Assembly: GCA_029557025.1 (NCBI GenBank)
Contig: JAKPRU010000936.1
Span: 1-6,126, forward strand
From: Candidatus Omnitrophota bacterium
GTDB taxonomy: Bacteria; Hinthialibacterota; Hinthialibacteria; Hinthialibacterales; JAKPRU01
Direction: 5' to 3'
Length of the DNA: 6,126 bases
The notes under the pieces were generated by a model, which was not told where the DNA came from, did not search any database, and saw only the letters and a program-made list of their open reading frames with translations. Made by a program: the position numbers and the translations under genes. Below, piece by piece: positions 1 through 5,938 of this stretch. How positions within the stretch are numbered: position 1 is the first letter of the stretch; the number at the start of each line of letters is the position of its first letter.

Positions 1-762
1 CAAATGGTGGAAAGCGGGCAAGTGGTGACCCTGGAAGGAGTGAACTCCAATGTCCCTGGGCGGACTTACCAAGTCACATTTCGTGTCGGTCGGGACCTGT
101 TCAACGGCAGCGATGACCTGGAGATTTCCGCCCAGGAATACCTTGCCAGGTTAAACAATGGACCGGCGGTCACATTCCGCAACGGCGACCAGGGAGTGTT
201 CATTTCCGACGGGAACAATCCCACCGGCGATATCGCCGGAGCGCAGCAACTCCAACTTAATTTTGACACGGTCTTGGGGATTACTTCCGGCGCCTCTGCC
301 GGTGGCGAGAACTTCGTCCTTACAACTGTAGCCGACCGGCTGAATTACCATATCGGTCCGGATGCCTGGGAGGACCGCATGTTTTCCTATTTCAATGTGC
401 AGTCCTCCAACCTGGGGATCTCCCAAACCCGAAATCTCGGCAATATCAGTGTGACAACTCTCACGGGCGCAAATGATGCTATCGAGGTCATAGACGCCGC
501 ACTGGACCAGCTGAACGTTGTTGCGGGCGTTGTCGGTGGCCTGGAAACCCGTATGCAGGACACCTCCAGCCAACTCGATCTCTACTCTCTCAATCTGAAC
601 AGCGCCTTCTCGACAATCGGCGATGCGGACATGGCGAAAGAGATAACCAACTTGGCATTGAACTCACTCCTGATGACTTCGCAGACAGCGGCGCTGCTTC
701 AGTCGACAATGTTACCGACCGAGATTGTTCCGCTTCTGCTTGGAATTGACTTGAAATCATAA
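1..762 (+). CDS. Flagellin, C-terminal part (5' end outside window)
   Basis: This is the last 253 codons of a flagellin, the self-assembling subunit of the extracellular flagellar filament. The frame is open from base 1, so the ATG at 4 is not taken as the start: the residues around it align with internal residues 559-565 of the next flagellin (VESGQ against VEAGQ). Counting from that ATG, residues 40-65 match the downstream protein's surface domain (EYLARLNNG, VTFRNGDQ). Residues 105-150 correspond to the stretch leading into the core (LGNISVTTLTGANDAI). Residues 155-247 form the helical flagellin C-terminal domain, with IDAALDQLN, ETRM and the IGDADMAKEITN block that normally precedes the terminal D0 helix. 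The protein ends in LLLGIDLKS, a few residues beyond the usual flagellin end at LL-x. There is no cysteine. Family assignment is strong; filament position and relative abundance cannot be told. Confidence 0.9.
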   Translation, partial: QMVESGQVVTLEGVNSNVPGRTYQVTFRVGRDLFNGSDDLEISAQEYLARLNNGPAVTFRNGDQGVFISDGNNPTGDIAGAQQLQLNFDTVLGITSGASAGGENFVLTTVADRLNYHIGPDAWEDRMFSYFNVQSSNLGISQTRNLGNISVTTLTGANDAIEVIDAALDQLNVVAGVVGGLETRMQDTSSQLDLYSLNLNSAFSTIGDADMAKEITNLALNSLLMTSQTAALLQSTMLPTEIVPLLLGIDLKS

Positions 763-769
763 GAACCGA

Positions 770-785
770 CCGATCACGGGATCGG
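770..785 (+). terminator. Hairpin after first flagellin stop
   Basis: CCGATC (770-775) pairs perfectly with GATCGG (780-785) across an ACGG loop, 7 bases after the TAA stop. The position suits the end of the first flagellin transcript. No T-run follows (the next bases are GAAAGGAGG), so it is not a standard intrinsic terminator. It may instead be an mRNA 3' stabiliser or a weak or Rho-assisted stop. Confidence 0.3.
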
Positions 786-820
786 GAAAGGAGGTTGAAA
801 TTCGCGAAATGACATAATTG

Positions 821-847
821 TAAGTCCTGGGGATTCAGGTACGATAG
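821..847 (+). promoter_or_regulatory. Candidate sigma-28 (FliA-type) promoter of the second flagellin
   Basis: TAAG (821-824) and TACGATAG (840-847) are separated by exactly 15 bases. The sigma-28 flagellar promoter consensus is TAAA-N15-GCCGATAA. Three of four -35 core bases match, and CGATA of the -10 element matches. A start about 7-8 bases beyond the -10 would give a leader of roughly 115 nt before the ATG at 969. Late flagellar genes such as flagellins are classically driven by sigma-28, so the context fits. The assignment rests on motif and spacing only. Confidence 0.5.
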
Positions 848-896
848 CCGTCATGGTCGGAGGAAAAGAATTCCTTCGGCTGGGGTCTAGAGCATC

Positions 897-914
897 GCTC
901 CCGAAACCGGGAGC
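897..914 (+). promoter_or_regulatory. Leader hairpin of the second flagellin mRNA
   Basis: GCTCCCG (897-903) and CGGGAGC (908-914) form a perfect 7-bp, GC-rich stem with an AAAC loop. It lies about 40 nt upstream of the ribosome binding site, inside the leader predicted from the sigma-28-like promoter. No T-run follows, so a terminator is unlikely. It may stabilise the abundant flagellin mRNA or present a binding site for a translational regulator. Confidence 0.4.
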
Positions 915-954
915 ATGGTCGGAAGTCGAATAATCGACACAAACACAGCATCAT

Positions 955-960
955 GGAGGA
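955..960 (+). promoter_or_regulatory. Ribosome binding site deciding the flagellin start
   Basis: GGAGGA ends 8 nt before the ATG at 969, which is ideal spacing. It ends only 2 nt before the in-frame ATG at 963, which is too close, and it lies inside the reading frame that would begin at ATG 915. It therefore selects 969 as the start. Confidence 0.8.
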
Positions 961-968
961 AGATGGTC

Positions 969-3374
969 ATGGATTCCCAACGGATTGGCAGTCAATTATT
1001 CAATTATTCTCAATACCAGGCCCTTTACTCGAACAAACTACAGAAGGTTCTCGAATCGCTCTCGTCAGGGTTGCGGATCAACCGGGCGGGGGATGATGCG
1101 GCGGGCCTGTCCATCGCCAAGCGGCTTCAGGCACAGTTCAGTTCCCTCAATCAGGCCATGTCGGATGCGCAGTCCAGCCTGAATGTCGCGGCTGTCGCGG
1201 ACCAGGCGTTGGGGGAGACCTCGGATCGCTTGGGGCGAATGCGTGAACTCGCGATCCAGGCAGCGAATACCGGCGTATATGACAAGCAATCTCGGCAGGC
1301 GTTGCAGGCGGAACTCAGCCAGTATGTGGATGAAATCAACCGGATTGCCAATACGACACAATTTGGAACCAACAGGCTTCTGAACGGCAATTTTTCGGCA
1401 CAGGCCGGTCTCCGTGCGGGTCAACCGAACATCGGAGCAACGGTGGATACCGGCCCGTTTGCCTCCACGCTGTCCACGGAAACGAATTACCTCACGATTA
1501 CCCAGACCCGCCAGGGATCGGCGCAGATCCGCGCGGGAGAAGCCTACGGCCGCATACAAACAATCAACCTGGGGGTGCAGAATGCAACGGATATCGCGGT
1601 CACCACAGGGACAATGTTTAATTCCACCGCTGCCGCTCCCTCAGCGGCAGGCGACAATCTGACCGATACCACATTCAATTCGGTCACCCTCCAGGCGGGC
1701 GGCACGATCACATTCCAGGGGCAACTGGCCGATGGAACCACAGGCTTCTCCGGAACGCTCAGTATCGGGGCCGGAACGACGATCAATGACTTGGTCAATG
1801 CGGTCCAGGCCGCTGTCGACCGGGCTGAAACGAAACAGGGAATCAATACCGCAGGCGGAACAGGTGCTCGCGAGACCAATGTCCGATTCAATGCCACGAC
1901 GGGCCGGATGGAATTTGTCAACAGCGCCGGGAATGCGGTCTCGGAATTCGACATTAACTTTACGGTTGCGAATGCCGCCGGAGTTCAGCAAACCCGGGTT
2001 GGTGTGACCCGGCAAGCCCAGATGAACGGGGTCGCGACCGGCGCGCAAGTCGGCAATAATGTGACCGCCATTACCGGCAACACATTCGACACCGGCCGGC
2101 TGAATATCACCGTAACCGATGTCCAGGCCGCGACCAACCGGCGAGTGGAAAGCAATATCGCGTTTCGCGACCAGACGGGTGCGGCATTGACCGCCGGGGG
2201 ACAGTTGGTTGGAGCGGTCTATAACGGTGTCGCACTCGCGGCGGGAGACACCATTCAGCTCCAGGGAACCAATACCGACGGCACAACATTCACCAACACG
2301 ATCACAATCACTGCCGCCGGGGTGGATACCGGGGCAGGGAACGGGACAGCCTCGACACTCCAGGACCTAATTGATGAAATGAATGTTCGCGACAACGCCA
2401 TGGCAGTGGGTGGAGCGGGCAACCAAAGCGGATTCACCTCCGCGCGGGCCACACTCACCGGAAACGGGACCATCCAGGTCGTGGATGATCTCGCCGGGAC
2501 TTCTCAAACGAATTTCACCTTGACTGTGAATGACCGTACCCCCGTCGGTGGTCAGACAGCCGGGACGATGGTGGATCGTGCTCGTGTTGTTGCCGCCGGG
2601 AACGCCGAGTCGGCCACGGTGCGCATAAACGGCGGACCGGCGCAGCGAGTCGAGGCCGGGCAGATGGCCACGCTCTATGGACAGAGAGATGCGGCTGGAA
2701 ATAGATCCCAGCTCACCATGCGGATCGGAACCGGCCTGACTGCCGGGACAGATGTCATGGATATCCGCGCCAATGAATATGTGGGCCGGTTGAACAACGG
2801 CGCGGGGGTCACATTCCAGGCCGGCGATCAGAATGTCACGTTCACCAGCGGCGCGGCTACGGGTGTCGCCGAGACGCTCACCATGGATTTCGGGGCTGTT
2901 CTGGATATCCCCGGTGTTGGAGCGGCGAACGCCCAGACTGTGATTATTTCCGCCACTAATCGAAATGCCAATTTTCAGGTTGGAGCGTATGCGGACCGGA
3001 ACATGCAGCTCTTTTTTGGCGATGTTCGGGCGAACCGGTTGGGCCTCGGTGCAGGGCAGACCCTTGAGGATATCGATATTACCACCCTGTCCGGCGCGGA
3101 GCAGGCCATCGGGATCATTGATGCCGCGCTGGAGGAGGTCAACACCAGTCGAAGCCGGATCGGGGCGTTTTCGAACCGAATGGAGAGTTCGACGCGGGAT
3201 ATGGGGGTCGCAATCGAGAACCTCACAGCGGCCTATTCCCGCATTGCCGATATGGATATGGCCCGGAGTTCAACCCGTCTCGCGACAGAGAGTCTCTTGA
3301 TGCGGTACAACCTTGCTGTGCTGACACAAACAAATCAGTTGCAGAACCGGATGTTCACGGGCCTGTTGCCGTAG
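969..3374 (+). CDS. Large flagellin (801 aa)
   Basis: This is a complete flagellin, the secreted subunit of the flagellar filament. The start at 969 is chosen from the GGAGGA site. The 18 residues added by an ATG at 915 are unlike flagellin and contain the only tryptophan. Residues 5-141 are the flagellin N-terminal domain: LSSGLRINRAGDDAAGLSIA at 31-50, RMRELAIQAAN at 90-100 and TQFGTNRLLNG at 130-140. Residues of about 150-690 form a Thr/Gly/Asn/Ala-rich variable region exposed on the filament, containing two related units (236-338 and 418-524). A third domain (about 545-690) is shared with the upstream flagellin. NFQVGA at 668-673 leads into the C-terminal domain (about 712-801), with IIDAALEEV, SNRME and the terminal TNQLQNRMFTGLLP. 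There is no cysteine, as usual for flagellins. Many bacterial flagellins have 270-500 residues, so this one is large. The first 30 residues are divergent from the usual INTN-type beginning. Type III export and assembly as a second filament paralogue are inferred from family. Confidence 0.93.
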   Translation: MDSQRIGSQLFNYSQYQALYSNKLQKVLESLSSGLRINRAGDDAAGLSIAKRLQAQFSSLNQAMSDAQSSLNVAAVADQALGETSDRLGRMRELAIQAANTGVYDKQSRQALQAELSQYVDEINRIANTTQFGTNRLLNGNFSAQAGLRAGQPNIGATVDTGPFASTLSTETNYLTITQTRQGSAQIRAGEAYGRIQTINLGVQNATDIAVTTGTMFNSTAAAPSAAGDNLTDTTFNSVTLQAGGTITFQGQLADGTTGFSGTLSIGAGTTINDLVNAVQAAVDRAETKQGINTAGGTGARETNVRFNATTGRMEFVNSAGNAVSEFDINFTVANAAGVQQTRVGVTRQAQMNGVATGAQVGNNVTAITGNTFDTGRLNITVTDVQAATNRRVESNIAFRDQTGAALTAGGQLVGAVYNGVALAAGDTIQLQGTNTDGTTFTNTITITAAGVDTGAGNGTASTLQDLIDEMNVRDNAMAVGGAGNQSGFTSARATLTGNGTIQVVDDLAGTSQTNFTLTVNDRTPVGGQTAGTMVDRARVVAAGNAESATVRINGGPAQRVEAGQMATLYGQRDAAGNRSQLTMRIGTGLTAGTDVMDIRANEYVGRLNNGAGVTFQAGDQNVTFTSGAATGVAETLTMDFGAVLDIPGVGAANAQTVIISATNRNANFQVGAYADRNMQLFFGDVRANRLGLGAGQTLEDIDITTLSGAEQAIGIIDAALEEVNTSRSRIGAFSNRMESSTRDMGVAIENLTAAYSRIADMDMARSSTRLATESLLMRYNLAVLTQTNQLQNRMFTGLLP
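1674..1982 (+). repeat. Flagellin internal domain repeat, unit A
   Basis: Residues 236-338 of the large flagellin. The unit begins FNSVTLQAGGTITFQG, continues with ADGTT and an SLxI-type beta segment, then a helix-like NDLVNAVQAAV, and closes with an FNATTGRMEFVN beta segment and FDINFTV. The same order of elements recurs at 2220-2540. The beta/helix pattern resembles the flagellin and hook-protein 'IN' type insert, but that family name is a suggestion. Confidence 0.6.
2220..2540 (+). repeat. Flagellin internal domain repeat, unit B
   Basis: Residues 418-524 of the large flagellin. YNGVALAAGDTIQLQG aligns with the opening of unit A, TDGTT with ADGTT, LQDLIDEMN with INDLVNAVQ, and TGNGTIQVVDDLAG...NFTLTVN with the closing beta segments. 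Similarity is clear in protein but not in DNA, so the duplication is old. Confidence 0.6.
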
Positions 3375-3385
3375 TTGGTTTATGT

Positions 3386-3461
3386 CCCCCCTCAATCCCC
3401 CGTGAACGGAGGGAAGCATTCTTGTTCCCTCCCCGTTCACGGGGAGGGTCGAGGTGGGGGT
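3386..3461. repeat. Inverted pair of an interspersed hairpin repeat (REP/BIME-like)
   Basis: The two arms CCCCGTGAACGG-AGGGAA (3398-3415) and TTCCCTCCCCGTTCACGGGG (3425-3444) are reverse complements apart from a 2-base gap, with a 9-base centre. Each arm is also a repeat unit in its own right: a short G/C stem-loop followed by a tail ending in a G-run (AGGTGGGGGT at 3452-3461; on the other strand GATTGAGGGGGG at 3386-3397). A degenerate third core, GTTTACGGGGGAGGG, lies at 3468-3482. Another full unit is at 5971-6007. The pair starts 11 bases after the flagellin stop in a convergent gap. A strong long hairpin could form in RNA from either direction and protect 3' ends or help stop transcription. 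Confidence 0.75.
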
Positions 3462-3496
3462 GTATGCGTTTACGGGGGAGGGCCAGGGGACGCGGT

Positions 3497-3521
3497 TCTC
3501 CGGGTGCCACCCGGAATTTCT
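3497..3521 (+). terminator. Possible intrinsic terminator downstream of the flagellin
   Basis: TCCGGGT (3499-3505) pairs perfectly with ACCCGGA (3509-3515) across a GCC loop. T3497 can add to the stem against A3516 with one bulge. ATTTCTATC follows on the + strand, a weak T-rich tail. The hairpin sits about 125 bases after the flagellin stop. It is the only hairpin in this gap followed by several Ts on the + strand. The tail is short, so termination efficiency is uncertain. Confidence 0.4.
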
Positions 3522-3605
3522 ATCATCCCAACCCACTGCCGATCAGTCACATGCAAGGATGAGATATCCGACAGGTAGAGACGCCTGCGGTACCGGGAAG
3601 ATCCT

Positions 3606-3633
3606 CCCCCCTATCCAAATGTGGAGAGGGGGG
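3606..3633. repeat. Second type of GC-rich hairpin, after the hydrolase stop
   Basis: CCCCCCTATCCA (3606-3617) and TGGAGAGGGGGG (3622-3633) form a 12-bp stem with one A/G mismatch and an AATG loop. It ends 29 bases beyond the stop codon of the - strand gene, so it would form at the 3' end of that mRNA. Neither side has a T-run. Its stem and loop differ from those of the repeat at 3386-3461. It is probably an intergenic repeat that serves as a 3' stem-loop or bidirectional stop. Confidence 0.5.
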
Positions 3634-3662
3634 CAAGATACCCCGCTCCTCTATTCTCTTCA

Positions 3663-5822
3663 CTATTTCCTCCGCACGGGATGGAAAACCAGGAGAAGCG
3701 CATCCCGCGCGGGCACATTGACGGTATATGTGAACCGTGAGGCTTGCTGCGGGGGCAATTCAATGGATCTGTCCGGTGAGATCTGCTCCACATTCAACTT
3801 GGAAATTCCCCGTATGCGACCAGCAGCTACGCTCGGAGGGACGGAAAGATAAGCGGCCGAATCGAAGTCAAAGGTGTATGTTTGGGATTCCGTGTCGGCA
3901 TTTGCCAGGAAGACACCTGCATCGCCATCCCTGCTTCTCCACAGCGCCGCCTGAACCGCCTGGAGGGTAACCGGGCCATCACCACCGGGTTTGTTCCAGG
4001 TCCCGGAAAGTGTCGGAACAGAGTTGATCGGCTCCAGGACCTGCAACAGCTCTCCATAGACCATGAAATCAGCGGCTTTTGCGCGCAGTTGGGCCAGACG
4101 AACCAGGAATTTCAATTTCGGCTCATGTTCGGGTTTGAGAAGATCCACGCCATCCCAGCCCAACTGAGTCCCCCACACAAAATCGCGCGCTTGACACATG
4201 CAATACGAAACATCCCCATGCTGGAATGCTCGGTTGCTGGCGAAATAAAGGGAATATCCGCTGTACACGGCTGTAATCATCGGAATTTCGGTGTCGCTTC
4301 GCTCTGTCCAGATCAGGTTCGCATCGATATTGTCCATGTACGGTTCGGCGTTGTTCTCGCTGGTGAGAGCAATCGACCGGCCACCGGATGTACACCATCG
4401 CTTGATGGGTTTGAGCAGGTCCCGGTAGCCATCCACCCACCAGGAGCCGGAGCCAAGGGGATGCCCGTGTTGCGGATCGAAGCACCAACGGGGCGGCGCG
4501 GAAGCAATCTGGTCCAGATAGACAGCATTGACTCCGCACTCCGTTCCGAGACGTTGAATAATCTCCTCTACTTTTTTCTGCCAGAGCGGCTGAGTGGGGC
4601 ACATCACGGCCAGATTGGCGCCGGAGCCATAGGTCTCAATGGTGACATCGCCGGTGGCATCTTTCACCGCCGCTGGACTGGCCTCTTTGAAGTTCTCATT
4701 GCCCGAATCCCAGAGTCGTGAATTGATATAGGGCATGACCGTGATACCCCTGGATGTCAGATCACGGACGGCTTCTGCAAAACCGGGCTTGGTGGGGAAA
4801 TAGTTGGGGTAATACGTATCGAAAGGAATCTGGTGCCAGTTATACCAATGTACTCCGACCGGGGTACCGATGGCCTCAGCAAACTGTTTCACCGCAGGGG
4901 CAACCTCCTCCGGCCCGCCACTCGCGCAGAGCCAGGCCGTGACGCGCGTGATGGCCTCCGGGACGTCTTTTCGCGACTCAAGAGAACCTTTCTTCGTCCA
5001 GGGCGTTTCGCGGGTGACCCAAGCACGGTACTGTTTGCAGCCCTCCATCCAGGAACCCTCGTATATGGAGAGAGCGAACGGGTACGGAGCGGACCAGTCA
5101 CTGCCGGGAACTCCCATATCCATAACCGGCGTATCGACACGGAACTCCTTGCCGGCTTCGATTATGAATGATTTCTCGAAAGCCCGGGCATCATGTGCGG
5201 CCAAGTACAGCCCGTTGCGATTCTCCTGAACCAGAATGAACTGCATGGGCAACGCATGGGATGGATATTTGCCCTGAAGACGCTCTTTCGGGTGGTGGTA
5301 TAACGTTCCCCAAGTTCCCCGCCCCATGGCAACATCGGAACGATCCGGGCCGCCAAGCCCCGTGACGACCGGAAAAGAGACCTCCCAGAGGCCGTATTTT
5401 GTGCTGCGGTTATCGACCCAGATATTCAAATAGGCCGTATCATTACCTGATTGGAAGCGGCAAGTCACACGGACATCGATCACTTTGGATTCCTCGCCGA
5501 GTGTCAGGTTTTGCCATTCCAGCGTGAGCATCCGAGTTTTCGTGGTACATTGCGGGGAAAGAGCCTCGCTATTATTGAGATGAATTTCCTCGCCATTCTT
5601 GCGACGAAACTGGAGTCTCCAAAGCAAAGGCTTGTCGCCAGGCATGGAAATGAAAGAATGGCCGTTATCCAAGTTGGAGATATCCAGGATGCCGCCGGTG
5701 GCCCGGCTGAATGTAATCGCGGAGCGCCCGTTCGATACAGAAATGTTGTCATCTCCCCCGGCTTGAGCGAAAGCAGCCGTGAAGAAAAGAACCAGGGCAG
5801 TGAGTCGGAAAAGGCGATTCAT
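3663..5822 (-). CDS. Secreted DUF6259-like TIM-barrel protein, putative glycoside hydrolase (719 aa)
   Basis: A probable exported carbohydrate-active enzyme. Residues 1-21 are a Sec signal peptide: basic NRLFR, a hydrophobic run, then AQA at 19-21 before G22; no lipobox cysteine. Residues of about 22-265 are beta-rich (LLWRLQFRR, AYLNIWVDN, LWEVSFPV), like the beta-sandwich that precedes the barrel in many such enzymes. Residues of about 285-560 look like a TIM barrel: ITRVTAWL at 291-298, GVHWYNWHQ at 323-331, GITVMPYINSRLWD at 359-372, AVYLDQIASAP at 433-443, IALTSENNAEPYMD at 484-497 and VWGTQLGW at 549-556. By position, D437 and E489 (or E493) are the best candidate catalytic acids. Residues of about 600-719 form a C-terminal beta domain. 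The SExNAEPYMD and GxQLGW blocks recall DUF6259 proteins. Substrate is not predictable. The gene converges on the flagellins and has no visible sugar-use partner; the catalytic role is inference. Confidence 0.72.
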   Translation of the reverse strand: MNRLFRLTALVLFFTAAFAQAGGDDNISVSNGRSAITFSRATGGILDISNLDNGHSFISMPGDKPLLWRLQFRRKNGEEIHLNNSEALSPQCTTKTRMLTLEWQNLTLGEESKVIDVRVTCRFQSGNDTAYLNIWVDNRSTKYGLWEVSFPVVTGLGGPDRSDVAMGRGTWGTLYHHPKERLQGKYPSHALPMQFILVQENRNGLYLAAHDARAFEKSFIIEAGKEFRVDTPVMDMGVPGSDWSAPYPFALSIYEGSWMEGCKQYRAWVTRETPWTKKGSLESRKDVPEAITRVTAWLCASGGPEEVAPAVKQFAEAIGTPVGVHWYNWHQIPFDTYYPNYFPTKPGFAEAVRDLTSRGITVMPYINSRLWDSGNENFKEASPAAVKDATGDVTIETYGSGANLAVMCPTQPLWQKKVEEIIQRLGTECGVNAVYLDQIASAPPRWCFDPQHGHPLGSGSWWVDGYRDLLKPIKRWCTSGGRSIALTSENNAEPYMDNIDANLIWTERSDTEIPMITAVYSGYSLYFASNRAFQHGDVSYCMCQARDFVWGTQLGWDGVDLLKPEHEPKLKFLVRLAQLRAKAADFMVYGELLQVLEPINSVPTLSGTWNKPGGDGPVTLQAVQAALWRSRDGDAGVFLANADTESQTYTFDFDSAAYLSVPPSVAAGRIRGISKLNVEQISPDRSIELPPQQASRFTYTVNVPARDALLLVFHPVRRK

Positions 5823-5831
5823 GGTGAGAAA

Positions 5832-5837
5832 TCCTTT
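5832..5837 (-). promoter_or_regulatory. Ribosome binding site of the hydrolase gene
   Basis: On the - strand AAAGGA lies 9 bases upstream of the ATG at 5822. This supports that start, as does the signal peptide that begins directly at this methionine. Confidence 0.7.
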
Positions 5838-5892
5838 CTAAAGTGGGCGTGCTCTTGAGAAGAGAGGAATCCCCAGCAAGAGTGGGGGCATT

Positions 5893-5919
5893 ATGGACAA
5901 AATGGACGGGATGGACAGG
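5893..5919. repeat. Three tandem 9-bp repeats (ATGGACnnn)
   Basis: ATGGACAAA, ATGGACGGG and ATGGACAGG follow each other without a gap, sharing the ATGGAC hexamer at exact 9-base spacing. They lie about 70-100 bases upstream of the hydrolase start, in its presumed 5' region. On the + strand they would read MDKMDGMDR followed soon by a stop, with no ribosome binding site, so they are treated as a repeat and not a gene. Confidence 0.75.
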
Positions 5920-5926
5920 GGAATTG

Positions 5927-5938
5927 TGAGTTGACTCA
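5927..5938. promoter_or_regulatory. Short palindrome upstream of the hydrolase
   Basis: TGAGT (5927-5931) and ACTCA (5934-5938) are perfect inverted half-sites with a 2-base centre, about 105 bases upstream of the hydrolase start. The size suits an operator for a dimeric repressor. A single short site of this kind is not rare by chance, and no clear -35/-10 pair was found next to it. Confidence 0.2.

Noticed and set aside
870..900. Sigma-54 (GG-N10-GC) promoter before the large flagellin
   Set aside because: The GG and GC elements near 880-898 are off the strict 10-base spacing, and flanking bases do not fit TGGCAC/TTGC; the sigma-28-like site fits better.
853..933. 26-codon frame from ATG 853 in the flagellin leader
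   Set aside because: No Shine-Dalgarno sequence in front, and the ATG coincides with the predicted transcript start.
915..968. Upstream in-frame start codons (ATG at 915 and 963) for the large flagellin
   Set aside because: The GGAGGA site lies 8 bases before ATG 969 but only 2 before 963, and inside the frame from 915. The extra residues do not resemble a flagellin N terminus.
1065..2048. Several 80-160-codon frames on the - strand within the flagellin
   Set aside because: All are antisense to a clearly conserved flagellin, low in complexity and without family signatures.
3386..3482. CRISPR array
   Set aside because: Copies are few, in both orientations and irregularly spaced, with internal palindromes; there are no spacers of uniform length.
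3375..3852. Frames of 67 and 132 codons on the + strand between flagellin and hydrolase
   Set aside because: They read through the hairpin repeats, and the longer one overlaps the hydrolase 3' end antisense by almost 200 bases. The encoded proteins look like translated repeat DNA.
3882..4721. 279-codon open frame on the + strand
   Set aside because: It lies entirely antisense within the hydrolase gene, has no recognisable domain or supporting ribosome binding site, and is explained by GC-rich codon use on the other strand.
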